Below are positions 8,513-17,180 of a stretch of 64,000 nucleotides of DNA, in pieces. The stretch spans positions 62,001 to 126,000 of the forward strand of contig NZ_JACIJH010000005.1 of assembly GCF_014199295.1 (NCBI RefSeq), given 5' to 3'. Each line of letters opens with the position of its first letter. Position 1 is the first letter of the stretch. The translations under genes and the position numbers were made by a program. The notes beneath the pieces were generated by a model. The model had not been told where the DNA came from, made no database searches, and saw only the letters and a program-made list of their open reading frames with translations. The stretch is from Sphingopyxis panaciterrulae (GTDB lineage Bacteria > Pseudomonadota > Alphaproteobacteria > Sphingomonadales > Sphingomonadaceae).

Positions 8513-8589
8513 CGTCACCCCGGACTTGATCCGGGGTCCCGCTTTTCGGGCGTCGCTGAGCGGGACCCCGGATCAAGTCCGGGGTGACG
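8513..8589. repeat. Perfect 30 bp-arm palindrome (CGTCACCCCGGACTTGATCC type)
   Basis: Arms CGTCACCCCGGACTTGATCC.. and the exact reverse complement, 30 bases each with a 17-base loop; each arm contains its own CCGGA..TCCGG symmetry. It sits about 50 bases upstream of radA and about 90 bases upstream of the divergent fsa start, within a promoter-bearing gap. Confidence 0.9.
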
Positions 8590-8638
8590 ATGGTGGAAAG
8601 GGCTGGAGTTCCTTGTTTGTTCCGTTTAAGCGCCAGCC

Positions 8639-10012
8639 ATGGCCAAAGCGAAACGCCAATATGTGTGTCAGAATTGCGGCTCCGCCACCTATCGCTGGCA
8701 GGGGCAATGCACCGATTGCGGCGAATGGAACACGCTGGTCGAGGAGGCGGCCGAGACGGTCTTTTCGGCAAAGCACGACCTGTCGCGCGGCGGGCGGGCG
8801 CTGGCGCTCGAGACGCTGGACGCGCACAGCGTCATGCCCGAGCGGATGCTGTGCGGGATCGCCGAGTTCGACCGCGCGCTGGGCGGCGGCTTCGTCGCGG
8901 GGTCGGCGACGCTGATCGGCGGCGATCCGGGGATCGGCAAGTCGACCCTCCTGCTCCAGGCGGCGGGCCGGCTCGCGAAGGGCGGCCGGTCGGTCGTCTA
9001 TATCAGCGGCGAGGAAGCGGCGGCGCAGGTGCGGCTGCGCGCGCAGCGGTTGGGGCTTGGCGACGCGGCGGTGGCGCTCGCCAGCGCGACCTCGGTGCGC
9101 GACATCCTCGCGACGCTCGACGGGTTTGGGGAGGGGCGCGGGGCCGATTTCGTCGTCATCGATTCGATCCAGACGATGCACAGCGACCTGATCGACAGCG
9201 CGCCGGGGACGGTGAGCCAGGTGCGGGCGAGCGCGCAGGAACTGATCCGCTATGCCAAGGACAGCGGCGCGGCGATCGTGCTCGTTGGGCATGTCACGAA
9301 GGACGGAACGATCGCGGGACCGCGCGTGCTCGAACATATGGTCGACACGGTGCTGTCCTTCGAAGGCGAGCGCAGTCATCAGTATCGCATCCTGCGCGCG
9401 GTCAAGAACCGCTTCGGCGGCACCGACGAGATCGGCGTCTTCGCGATGGGCGAAGAGGGGCTGGGCGAGGTCGCCAACCCGTCGAGCCTGTTCCTGACCG
9501 ACCGCAGCCGCGACGTTCCGGGGTCGGTGGTGTTCCCCGCGCTGGAAGGCACGCGGCCGGTGCTGGTCGAGGTGCAGGCGCTGACCGTAAGGCTGGCGAG
9601 CGGGGCTACGCCGCGCCGCGCCGTCGTCGGCTGGGACAGTGGGCGGCTGGCGATGGTGCTCGCGGTGCTGGAGGCGCGCTGCGGGCTGCAAATGGGGGCG
9701 GCCGAAGTCTATCTGAACATCGCCGGCGGCTATCGGCTGACCGATCCGGCCGCCGACCTCGCGGTCGCGGCGGCGCTGATCTCGGCGTTCAGCGAGCGGC
9801 CGGTGCCCGCCGACGCCATCGTTTTCGGCGAATTGTCGCTGTCGGGCGAGGTGCGCCCGGTCGCGCATGACGCGCTGCGGCTGCGCGAGGCGGCGAAGCT
9901 CGGTTTTTCAAAGGGCTGGGGGCCGAAGGGCCTGAAGGCCGTCAACGGGATCGGGGTCACCGGCTTTGCGCGCCTCGGCGAACTCGTTGACCTGATGCTG
10001 GGCCGTGACTAG
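8639..10012 (+). CDS. radA: DNA repair protein RadA
   Basis: RecA-related ATPase (Sms) that promotes branch migration in recombination and repair. The 457-residue protein has the order expected: N-terminal zinc finger (CQNCGSATYRWQGQCTDCG), Walker A GGDPGIGKST, the RadA-specific KNRFG motif, and a C-terminal Lon-like domain with FGELSLSGEVRPV. The ATG starts at the conserved MAKAKRQYVCQNCG. It is followed by a REP repeat and then cvpA in the same direction; the roughly 160-base gap makes a single transcript uncertain. Confidence 0.97.
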   Translation: MAKAKRQYVCQNCGSATYRWQGQCTDCGEWNTLVEEAAETVFSAKHDLSRGGRALALETLDAHSVMPERMLCGIAEFDRALGGGFVAGSATLIGGDPGIGKSTLLLQAAGRLAKGGRSVVYISGEEAAAQVRLRAQRLGLGDAAVALASATSVRDILATLDGFGEGRGADFVVIDSIQTMHSDLIDSAPGTVSQVRASAQELIRYAKDSGAAIVLVGHVTKDGTIAGPRVLEHMVDTVLSFEGERSHQYRILRAVKNRFGGTDEIGVFAMGEEGLGEVANPSSLFLTDRSRDVPGSVVFPALEGTRPVLVEVQALTVRLASGATPRRAVVGWDSGRLAMVLAVLEARCGLQMGAAEVYLNIAGGYRLTDPAADLAVAAALISAFSERPVPADAIVFGELSLSGEVRPVAHDALRLREAAKLGFSKGWGPKGLKAVNGIGVTGFARLGELVDLMLGRD

Positions 10013-10031
10013 ATCGGCCAACGCCATCTTT

Positions 10032-10140
10032 TTCCGTTCGTCCCCCGCCTTCGCGGGGGCGGGCTCCGAGCTTGTCGAGGGCCTTTCTTTTCCTTGAAGG
10101 GAGAAAAGGACGGTGCTTCGACAGGCTCAGCACGAACGGA
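10032..10140. repeat. Sphingomonad REP palindrome with internal hairpin
   Basis: Outer arms TCCGTTCG... and ...CGAACGGA with the CGAG/CTTGTCGAGG and CTTCGACAGGCTCAG cores. An extra small hairpin, CCCCCGC-CTT-CGCGGGGG (10042-10060), is inserted just inside the left arm. A repeat of the same composite form is at 17041-17151. Confidence 0.85.
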
Positions 10141-10173
10141 TGATGTTATGACCTTTGGTTTGATCGCGGCACT

Positions 10174-10722
10174 ATGGGAAGTCTGACCGCTCTGGATATC
10201 GTTGTGCTCGTGCTGGTCGGCGGCGGCGCGGTGCTCGGTTTTTCGCGCGGGCTGGTGCAGGAAGTGACGTCGCTTCTCGCCTGGCTGCTCGCGATCCTCG
10301 CGGTGCGCTTCCTTCACGCGCCGCTGACCGGTCTGCTCGATGACTATGTGGGCGCGCCCGGCGGCGCGGCGATGCTCGCCTTCGTGCTGCTGTTCGGCGG
10401 CGTGTTCGTGCTCGCCAAATGGGGCTCGCGCGCGATGGGGCAGCGCAGCCGCGCGTCGCTCGTCGGCGGCTTCGACCGCGGGCTCGGCGCGGGGTTCGGT
10501 GCGGTCAAGGGGCTGGCGCTCGCGACCGTGCTGTTCATGGGCGCCACGCTGCTCTACGATATCGGCTATGGCAATGCGGCGCGCCCCGCCTGGATGACCG
10601 AAAGCCGAACCTGGCCGGCGCTGAACGCGACGAGCGCGGCGCTGAGCAAGGTGATCGCCGAGCGCCGCGCCGAAGCGCGCGAAGCGGAGTCGACGGCACA
10701 GGGCGCGGGCGAGGCGCGATGA
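10174..10722 (+). CDS. cvpA: CvpA family membrane protein
   Basis: Inner-membrane protein of 182 residues with four hydrophobic segments (about 8-25, 31-48, 62-82, 104-124). It begins LTALDIVVLVLVGGGAVLGFSRG, the signature of the CvpA/colicin V production family, which is associated with envelope integrity; its molecular function is not settled. The hydrophilic tail is Glu/Ala-rich. Its TGA stop overlaps the ATG of the next gene (ATGA), and that gene overlaps the Kef antiporter, so the three are translationally coupled. Confidence 0.88.
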   Translation: MGSLTALDIVVLVLVGGGAVLGFSRGLVQEVTSLLAWLLAILAVRFLHAPLTGLLDDYVGAPGGAAMLAFVLLFGGVFVLAKWGSRAMGQRSRASLVGGFDRGLGAGFGAVKGLALATVLFMGATLLYDIGYGNAARPAWMTESRTWPALNATSAALSKVIAERRAEAREAESTAQGAGEAR

Positions 10723-11144
10723 GCGCGCCGCTCTACAATCGCGATATATTGGCGCTGGCGGTGGCGACCGCCGATTTCCCGCTGCTGGAGAATGCGCGCC
10801 GCGCTTCGCTGCGCGCGCCGCTGTGCGGCAGCCGGATCGTCGTCGATGTCGATACCGATGCAGACGGAATCGTGCAGGCGGTCGGGCTGCATGTCGAGGC
10901 GTGCGCGCTGGGGCAGGCGTCGGCGGCGCTGCTCGCGCGCCACGCGCCGGGCCGCGGCCTTACCGAACTGCGCGCCGCGCGCGATGCGATCGCCGCCTGG
11001 TTCGCGGGCGAGGGCGGGGTGCCCGACTGGCCGGGGTTCGATCTGCTCGCCGCGGCGCGCGACTATCCGGCGCGGCACGGCGCGATCCTGCTGCCCTTCG
11101 ACGCGGCGGTGGCGGCGCTCGACACCGCCGAGGCGCGGGCGTGA
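10719..11144 (+). CDS. IscU/NifU-like iron-sulfur scaffold protein
   Basis: Protein of 141 residues in the IscU/SufU-type scaffold family found in alphaproteobacteria outside isc operons. The opening MSAPLYNRDIL, LCGSR (Cys36) and the EACALGQASAALLA block match that fold. The third ligand Cys, which in IscU lies near the C-terminus, is absent: the region reads YPARHGAILLPFDAA. Only two candidate cluster ligands remain, so direct cluster building is doubtful. The start is fixed by the 4-base ATGA overlap with cvpA, and its own stop overlaps the next ATG. Confidence 0.78.
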   Translation: MSAPLYNRDILALAVATADFPLLENARRASLRAPLCGSRIVVDVDTDADGIVQAVGLHVEACALGQASAALLARHAPGRGLTELRAARDAIAAWFAGEGGVPDWPGFDLLAAARDYPARHGAILLPFDAAVAALDTAEARA

Positions 11145-13039
11145 TGCTCGCGGTCCTCGCGGCCGCCCCGGCGGCGGCCGGGCACGCCGCGACGCCGACC
11201 GACACGCTGCTGTTCGAAGGCGCGATCCTGCTCGGCGTCGCGACGCTGTTCGTGATGCTCTTCCGCCGCCTCGGCCTCGGTGCGGTGCTCGGCTATCTGA
11301 TCGCCGGCGCGCTCGTCGGCCCCTATGGGCTGGGGCTGGTCGGCGGCGGCCAATCGAAGCTGGCGATCGCCGAGATCGGCATCGCCTTCCTGCTCTTCCT
11401 CGTCGGGCTCGAGCTCCATCCGCGCCGGCTCTGGGCCCTGCGCAAGGCGATCTTCGGGCTCGGGCTCGCGCAGGTGGTCGTCACCGGGCTGATCCTCACC
11501 GCGCTGATCCTCGTGACCCTGGGGTTTAGCTGGCAGGCGGCGCTCGTCCTCGGCCTGCCGCTCGCGCTCTCCTCGACCGCGCAGGTGCTGCCGAGCCTCA
11601 AGAGCTCGGGCCGGATCAACTCGCCCTTCGGCGAAAAGGCCTTTTCGATCCTGCTGTTCCAGGACCTCGCGATCGTCCCGATGATTACCATCGTCGCGGC
11701 GCTGTCGCGTGCGCCGGCCGATCCGTCGGCACCGCCGGGCGAGATGCTGGCGCTCTACACCGTCGGCGCGATTATCGGGCTGGTGCTGGCGGGGCGCTTC
11801 CTCGTCAACCCGCTGCTGCGGCTCGTCGGCCGCTATGGCGAGCGCGAACTGTTCGTCGTCGTTGGGCTGCTCGTCGTGCTGGCGAGCGCGGCGCTGATGC
11901 ACAGCCTGCACGTCTCGCCCGCGCTCGGCGCCTTCGTCGCGGGCGTGATGCTCGCCGATTCGCCCTATCGCCACGAGATCGAGGCCGATGTCGAGCCGTT
12001 CCGCCTGATCCTGCTCGGGCTGTTCTTCCTCGCGGTGGGCATGGTGCTCGACATCAATGTCGTGCTCGCCGACCCACTGCGCGTGCTCGCGCTCGCGGGC
12101 GGTCTGGTCGTCACCAAGATCGCCGTGCTGACCCTGCTGGTGCGGGCGTTCGGCAAATCGTGGAAGACCGCGCTCGGCCTCGCGCTGCTGCTGAGCCAGG
12201 GCGGCGAGTTCGGCTTCGTCCTCTTCGCCCAGGCCGCCGACGCGCTGCTGATCGCGCCCGAAGCGGCCAGCCTGTTCAGCGCGGTCGTCACCCTGTCGAT
12301 GGTGTCGACGCCCTTCCTGATGCTGTTCGCGCGCAATCTGGAGTTCGCGCCCGACCGCGACGGGACCGAACTCGAGGGGCCTGACGACGCGCCGCGCGGT
12401 TCGGCGCTGGTGATCGGATACGGGCGCTTCGGGCAGATCGTGTCGCAGATGCTGCACGCGGTCGATTGCTCGGTGACGCTGATCGACAGAAAGCCGAGCC
12501 AGATCGAGCTGTCGGGGCGGTTCGACACCAAGGTCTATTATGGCGACGGGCTACGGCTCGATTTGCTGCGCCGCGCGGGGGCCGACGAGGCGCGGCTGAT
12601 CATCTATTGCATCGACGACGCGTCGGTCGACGCCGCGGTTCTGGGGCCGATCGTCGAGGCCTTTCCGCAGGCGAAGGTCCTGACCCGCGTCTTCGACCGC
12701 CGCCAGTTGATGGCGATCGACGGGGCGGGGACGAGCGGGGCGGTGCGCGAGGTGTTCGAAAGCTCGATCGCGCTGGGGCTGATGGCGCTCGAACGGCTCG
12801 ACGTCGACCCGCGCACGATGGAGGATGTCGAGGCGGCGCTGCGGCAACTCGACGAGGCGCGGCTGGCGGCGCAGATCGACGAGGGTGATCTGTCGGCGGG
12901 CGGCGATCACCGCTTCAAGCCCGGTGGCGGGCGCGAGGCGGCCAGCGTGCTCGAAACGCTGCGCCAGCGCCGGCTGGCGGCAAAGGCGGCGCGTGATGAA
13001 GCGGAATCGATGCAGGCGGCCGACCCGGAGGCGGCTTAG
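11144..13039 (+). CDS. CPA2 monovalent cation:proton antiporter, Kef type
   Basis: Inner-membrane K+/H+ antiporter of 631 residues. The first ~380 residues form about 12 membrane helices of the Na+/H+ exchanger fold. A cytoplasmic TrkA-N/RCK domain follows with the nucleotide-binding motif ALVIGYGRFGQIV, then a charged, Ala/Arg-rich tail. It resembles KefB/KefC, but no KefF/KefG partner gene is nearby. The ATG overlaps the stop of the IscU-like gene. Its TAG stop falls on the first bases (TTAGAGCGGC) of the nested palindrome at 13036-13195. Confidence 0.88.
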   Translation: MLAVLAAAPAAAGHAATPTDTLLFEGAILLGVATLFVMLFRRLGLGAVLGYLIAGALVGPYGLGLVGGGQSKLAIAEIGIAFLLFLVGLELHPRRLWALRKAIFGLGLAQVVVTGLILTALILVTLGFSWQAALVLGLPLALSSTAQVLPSLKSSGRINSPFGEKAFSILLFQDLAIVPMITIVAALSRAPADPSAPPGEMLALYTVGAIIGLVLAGRFLVNPLLRLVGRYGERELFVVVGLLVVLASAALMHSLHVSPALGAFVAGVMLADSPYRHEIEADVEPFRLILLGLFFLAVGMVLDINVVLADPLRVLALAGGLVVTKIAVLTLLVRAFGKSWKTALGLALLLSQGGEFGFVLFAQAADALLIAPEAASLFSAVVTLSMVSTPFLMLFARNLEFAPDRDGTELEGPDDAPRGSALVIGYGRFGQIVSQMLHAVDCSVTLIDRKPSQIELSGRFDTKVYYGDGLRLDLLRRAGADEARLIIYCIDDASVDAAVLGPIVEAFPQAKVLTRVFDRRQLMAIDGAGTSGAVREVFESSIALGLMALERLDVDPRTMEDVEAALRQLDEARLAAQIDEGDLSAGGDHRFKPGGGREAASVLETLRQRRLAAKAARDEAESMQAADPEAA

Positions 13040-13195
13040 AGCGGCGTGCCGCAATCTGCATCACCTTTCTTCCGTTCGTGCTGAGCTTGTCGAAGCACCG
13101 TCCTTCATTTTGCGGCGCTGAAAGAAAGAGCGGCCCTTCGACAAGCTCAGGGTGAACGGGGATGGGTGATGCAGATTTATGGCTTGCTGCTCTAA
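13036..13195. repeat. Nested palindrome, TTAGAGCRGC family, copy 1
   Basis: Outer imperfect inverted repeats of about 30 bases start TTAGAGC[GA]GC and end ATCTGCATCACC. They enclose a standard REP palindrome (13072-13159, CCGTTCGTGCTGAGC type). Related copies are at 21728-21881 and 25711-25873. The leftmost TAG is the stop codon of the Kef antiporter gene. Confidence 0.88.
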
Positions 13196-13284
13196 CAAGG
13201 GGTTGGAAAGGGATGTTCCTCTTTTCAAGCTCCGCCAGTTCCTGCGGAACAAGCTGCACTCTTCTCTCCCCTGAAGGGAAGGGG

Positions 13285-14382
13285 CTACGCCCCGTCCAGA
13301 AACGCCGCCACCGTGTCGAGGCCATAGTCGTCGGTCACGAAGCTCCGCCCGATGCCGTGGGTCAGGATCAGCGGCAGCTTGCCGCCGCGCACCTTCTTGT
13401 CGTGCGCCATATGCGCCGCGAGCGCTGCGCCGCCGCTGTTGATGCCGGCGCTGGCCAGGCTGTGTGGCAGGCCGAGGCCGGCGAGATGGTCGCGCACCCG
13501 CGCCGCGTCCGCGGCGGGGCACAGGCCCTTCGCGGCCGAGAATTGATGCGCGAGCACCATGCCCGCGGCGACCGCTTCGCCGTGGAGCAGGCGGTCCGAA
13601 TAGCCGGTCTCGGCCTCGAGCGCATGGCCGAAACTGTGGCCGAGATTGAGCAAAGCGCGGACGTCCTGCGTCTCGCGCTCGTCGGCGGCGACGATGCGGG
13701 CCTTTGCCGAAACGCTGTGCGCGATCGCCTTGTGGCGGGCCGCACCGTCGCCCGCGAGCAGCGCAGCGCCGTTCGCCTCGCACCAGGCGAAGAAATCGGC
13801 GTCGTCGATCAGGCCGTATTTGACCACCTCGGCATAGCCTGCGCCGAGCTCGCGCGCGGGCAGCGTCGCGAGGGTGGTGGGGTCGATCAGGACGAGTGCG
13901 GGCTGGTGGAAGGCGCCGATCAGATTCTTGCCCGCGGCGACGTTGATCGCGGTCTTGCCGCCGACGCTACTGTCGACCTGCGCGAGCAAGGTCGTCGGCA
14001 CCTGGACGAAGGCGCAGCCGCGCTTGACGATGCTGCATGCGAAGCCGACGAGATCGCCGATCACCCCGCCGCCGAGCGCGATGACATGGTCGCTGCGCTC
14101 GATTCCCTCGCCGATCAGCCATTCGGTCAGGCGCGCGAGCCCTTCCCAGCTTTTCGTGCCTTCGCCCGCAGGCAGGACGAGCGAGGAGGCCGCCACGCCC
14201 TCAGCCGCCAGCGAGGCGGAGACGCGGGCAAGATAGAGGTCGGCGACATGCGCGTCGGTGACGATCATCGTGCGCGGCCGCTTCAGGCGCGGCGCGACCT
14301 GCGCGCCGACCGCATCGAGCAGTCCGTCGCCGATGACGATATCATAGCTTCGCGCACCCAGTTCGACGGTCAGCCTTTCCAT
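13285..14382 (-). CDS. aroB: 3-dehydroquinate synthase
   Basis: Second enzyme of the shikimate pathway: converts DAHP to 3-dehydroquinate using NAD+ and Zn2+. The protein is 365 residues. Family blocks are seen: EGTKSWEGL, DHVIALGGGVIGDLVGFA, TTLLAQVDSSVGGKTAIN, GYAEVVKYG, LNLGHSFGHALE with a Zn-ligand His, and HGEAVAAGM. The reading frame stays open far upstream, but MERLTVELGARSYDI is the expected N-terminus; it begins inside the 3' end of aroK (13-base overlap), so the two are co-translated. Confidence 0.97.
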   Translation of the reverse strand: MERLTVELGARSYDIVIGDGLLDAVGAQVAPRLKRPRTMIVTDAHVADLYLARVSASLAAEGVAASSLVLPAGEGTKSWEGLARLTEWLIGEGIERSDHVIALGGGVIGDLVGFACSIVKRGCAFVQVPTTLLAQVDSSVGGKTAINVAAGKNLIGAFHQPALVLIDPTTLATLPARELGAGYAEVVKYGLIDDADFFAWCEANGAALLAGDGAARHKAIAHSVSAKARIVAADERETQDVRALLNLGHSFGHALEAETGYSDRLLHGEAVAAGMVLAHQFSAAKGLCPAADAARVRDHLAGLGLPHSLASAGINSGGAALAAHMAHDKKVRGGKLPLILTHGIGRSFVTDDYGLDTVAAFLDGA

Positions 14383-14933
14383 TGCGCCAGTGCCTCCAGT
14401 ATTGCGCGCACGGTCTTTTCGTGCGGGTCGCTCGCCGAACTGACGCGCAGATGCGCCTCGGCATAGATGGGGTTGCGGACCGCGGCGAGTTCGCGGAGCA
14501 CCTCGCCCGGGTCGCGATCCTTGAGCAGCGGGCGGTGGCTGCGCCGGCCGACGCGCTCGACGAGGGTCGGGATGTCGGCGTCGAGCCACAGCGACAGGCT
14601 GTCCTTCAGGATCAGTGCGCGCGTCTCGTCGTTGATGAAGGCGCCGCCGCCGGTCGCGAGGACCAGTGGCCGACCCGTGAGCAGCCGCGCGATCACCCGG
14701 CGCTCGCCATCGCGGAAATGCGCTTCGCCGAAGCGCGCGAAGATGTCGGAAATGGTCATGCCCGCGGCGCGCTCGATCTCGGTGTCGGCGTCGGCGAAGG
14801 GCAGGCCGAGCCGCTGCGCGAGGCGGCGGCCGATCGTCGACTTGCCCACGCCCATCAGCCCGACAAGCACGATCGGGCGCGCGCGGATCGCCGCGGGAAT
14901 GGCTGACGCCGGGCTTTTCGGGTTTCGCGCCAT
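14370..14933 (-). CDS. aroK: Shikimate kinase
   Basis: Phosphorylates shikimate at the 3-OH with ATP. Starting at the ATG for MARNPKSP the protein is 187 residues. It has the P-loop GLMGVGKST, the shikimate-binding DADTEIER (family DxD), FGEAHFRDGERR, and LATGGGAF (family GGGxxL/F). An in-frame ATG 29 codons upstream (15020) would add a non-conserved basic leader and run into the divergent gene, so it is less likely. The gene overlaps aroB by 13 bases and is divergent from the small membrane protein at 14971. Confidence 0.95.
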   Translation of the reverse strand: MARNPKSPASAIPAAIRARPIVLVGLMGVGKSTIGRRLAQRLGLPFADADTEIERAAGMTISDIFARFGEAHFRDGERRVIARLLTGRPLVLATGGGAFINDETRALILKDSLSLWLDADIPTLVERVGRRSHRPLLKDRDPGEVLRELAAVRNPIYAEAHLRVSSASDPHEKTVRAILEALAQWKG

Positions 14934-14970
14934 GGTGCGCGCGGCTATACCGCCCGAGGCGCGCGGGACA

Positions 14971-15183
14971 ATGGTTTTCGGCGCGCGGGATGAACCGAGG
15001 GTCGTTGGGATATTGCGCACAAGCGGAAGATCGGGGAAAGGCCGCTGGGTCGGGCGACTGGTCGTGCTGGCGTTGCTGCTGGTCGCCTTCGTCCTGCTGC
15101 TGCTGTTCCTGGGGCGGCCGACCGAGCCGAAAATGATTGAGGTGGATGTGACAGACAGGATTGCCGCAGGGGCGCCGCAATGA
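14971..15183 (+). CDS. Small single-pass membrane protein, unknown
   Basis: Predicted 70-residue protein: a basic N-terminal stretch (RTSGRSGKGRWVGR), one strongly hydrophobic helix (about 29-47, Leu/Val-rich, ending LLLLFLG), and a short acidic tail (TEPKMIEVDVTDRI). The topology should be N-in, C-out. The TGA stop overlaps the ATG of the following 603-residue secreted protein, which suggests the two are coupled and perhaps function together. The start is not certain; a TTG further in is possible. No recognised family. Confidence 0.6.
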   Translation: MVFGARDEPRVVGILRTSGRSGKGRWVGRLVVLALLLVAFVLLLLFLGRPTEPKMIEVDVTDRIAAGAPQ

Positions 15184-16991
15184 CGAAGAAGCTGCTTGCG
15201 CTGACGCTCGGCCTGTCGGGCAGCGCGCTCGCCGCGGCGCTGGTGCTGCCGGTCGTTGCACAGGAATCGCTGCTTCCCGAAGGCTTCGGCACCCCGGCAC
15301 CGTCGCCGTCGCCCGCGCCGACTCCCGCGCCGTCCTCCACCCCCGCGCCAAAGGGGCCGGTTGCCCCGAAGGGTCCGGCGCCGCTGACCCCCTCGGTCGC
15401 CCCGACGCTGCCCGGCACCGAAACGGCCGCCACCGACACGGACGAGGGCGAGGAAGACGGGCTGTTATCGAGCCGGCTGAAATACGACCTGCCGCCCGGC
15501 GCGCGGCGGCTGCTCACCCGCGTCGGACCGCTGACGCCCGAAACCGGCGGCATGGCGCCCGACGCCTTTGGCGTGCGCGGCCAATATGCCGCGGCGATCA
15601 TGCGCGCGACGAACGGCAACCTTGCATCGCGCTGGGGGCATATCCTGCTCCGCCGCGCGCTGTTGTCGGCGATCGACACGCCGAAGACGATCAACGGCGC
15701 CGACCTCGCCGCCGACCGCGCGGCGCTGCTGCTGCGGATGGGCGAATCGATCGGCGCGCGCTGGATCGTCCAGTCGGTCGACTATGACCGCGCGAGCCGG
15801 CGCCTCGTCTCGGCGGCGCAGCAGACCTATCTCGCGACCGCCGATCCGGCCGGCATGTGCCCCTATGTTCCCGCGGGGCTCGCGCACGGGGATCAGCAGA
15901 CATGGCGCCTGTCCGCCGCCATCTGTTCGGGCCTGACGGGCGAGGCGGGGCCGGCGGGCTGGGCGATCGGTCGCGTGCGGTCGAGCGGCAAGATCGCCAA
16001 CTTCGACATCTTGCTCGCCGAGCGCGTACTCGGCGCGACCGGCGCCGGGCGGCGCTCGACGACGATCGAGTGGGACAATATCGACCGGCTGACCAACTGG
16101 CGCTTTGGCATGGCGACCGCGACCGCAATCCCGATCCCGGCGGCGCTGCGCGCGTCGCAGCCCGGCTATATGCAGGGCTGGACGGTGCTCGCGCCGATGG
16201 GCGAGATGGCCGACCGCATCGCGGCGGCGCCGGCCGCTGCGGCGCGCGGCGTGCTGTCGAGCGAAGCCTATATCTCGCTGCTCAGCACCGCGGCGAGCGA
16301 GGCGGAACCCCCCGCCGAGCTGGCGAGCGAAACCGACACGCTGCGCAGCGCTTTCGGCGCCGGCGCAGCGGCCGACCGCTATGCGGCGATGCAGACGCTC
16401 TGGGGCGCCGCCGCCAATCCGGCGCAGCGCTACGCGGTGCTGATCGCGACCGCGCGCGCCGCGGCGGCGCTGCCGGTGCGCACCGAGGTCGGCGACGATC
16501 CGTGGCAGCTCATCGGGTCGATGCTGACGGGCGGTTACGACCGCAATGCGCTGGCCTGGGTGCCGCAGGTCGACGTCGGCACGCGCGCCTGGGCGATCCT
16601 TGCGGTCGGGTCGCCTCGCGCGCTCGACGGGATGGGCGCGGGCCGGATCGGCACATTCGCGAACGACGATGACAGCGCGGATCAGTTGCGTTCGAAGCTG
16701 CTGCTCGCCGGGCTGGCCGGGCTGGGGCGGCTCGACGCGGGCGATGCGTCGTCGGCGGCCGACAGTCTGGGCGTCGATCTGGGTCGGCAGACGCGCTGGA
16801 CGCGCGCGATCGACGAGGCGGCGAAGCGTCGCGAACCGGGCATGGTGGCGTTGATCGCCGCGGCCGGGATGCAGGGCGACTGGGCGAAGATGCCGCCCTA
16901 TCACCTTTATCATATCGTGCGCGCGCTGCGCGACGTCGGGCTCGAGGCCGAGGCGCGGATGATCGCCGCCGAGGCGCTGGTACGTGTCTGA
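15180..16991 (+). CDS. Secreted proline-rich protein, unknown function
   Basis: A 603-residue protein with a clear signal peptide (MTKKLLALTL... to VVAQ, about residue 28), so probably periplasmic. Residues ~37-75 are a Pro/Ala/Ser/Thr-rich linker of the PSPAPTPAP type. The rest (about 100-600) is Ala/Arg/Leu-rich with helical-repeat character (for example DRAALLLRMGESIGARW, then many LL/AA pairs), suggesting an alpha-solenoid, but no named domain is recognised. It is translationally coupled to the small membrane protein upstream; a Xer recombinase follows after a REP. It may be a Sphingomonadales-specific envelope protein. Confidence 0.75.
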   Translation: MTKKLLALTLGLSGSALAAALVLPVVAQESLLPEGFGTPAPSPSPAPTPAPSSTPAPKGPVAPKGPAPLTPSVAPTLPGTETAATDTDEGEEDGLLSSRLKYDLPPGARRLLTRVGPLTPETGGMAPDAFGVRGQYAAAIMRATNGNLASRWGHILLRRALLSAIDTPKTINGADLAADRAALLLRMGESIGARWIVQSVDYDRASRRLVSAAQQTYLATADPAGMCPYVPAGLAHGDQQTWRLSAAICSGLTGEAGPAGWAIGRVRSSGKIANFDILLAERVLGATGAGRRSTTIEWDNIDRLTNWRFGMATATAIPIPAALRASQPGYMQGWTVLAPMGEMADRIAAAPAAAARGVLSSEAYISLLSTAASEAEPPAELASETDTLRSAFGAGAAADRYAAMQTLWGAAANPAQRYAVLIATARAAAALPVRTEVGDDPWQLIGSMLTGGYDRNALAWVPQVDVGTRAWAILAVGSPRALDGMGAGRIGTFANDDDSADQLRSKLLLAGLAGLGRLDAGDASSAADSLGVDLGRQTRWTRAIDEAAKRREPGMVALIAAAGMQGDWAKMPPYHLYHIVRALRDVGLEAEARMIAAEALVRV

Positions 16992-17040
16992 ATCGCTGGC
17001 AAGCGGGGGTCTGGCCCACGCGCCGGGCGTCACAACTCAT

Positions 17041-17151
17041 CCGTTCGCCCCCCGCCTTCGCGGGGGCAGGCTCCGAGCCTGTCGAAGGGCTGTTCTTTCC
17101 TTGCGACGCCGAAAAGAAAGAACGGTGCTTCGACAAGCTCAGCACGAACGG
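17041..17151. repeat. Sphingomonad REP palindrome with internal hairpin
   Basis: Arms CCGTTCG and CGAACGG with the GAGCCTGTCGAAG / CTTCGACAAGCTCAG cores, plus an embedded CCCCCGC-CTT-CGCGGGGG hairpin (17048-17066), as at 10032-10140. It lies between the unknown secreted protein and the Xer recombinase. Confidence 0.85.
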
Positions 17152-17180
17152 AAAAGATTTCACCGCGCGAGTCTGGGGCA

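Noticed and set aside
8513..8589. Palindrome as a classical rho-independent terminator
   Set aside because: It lacks a T-run on either side and lies between two divergent gene starts, so a REP-like repeat is the better reading.
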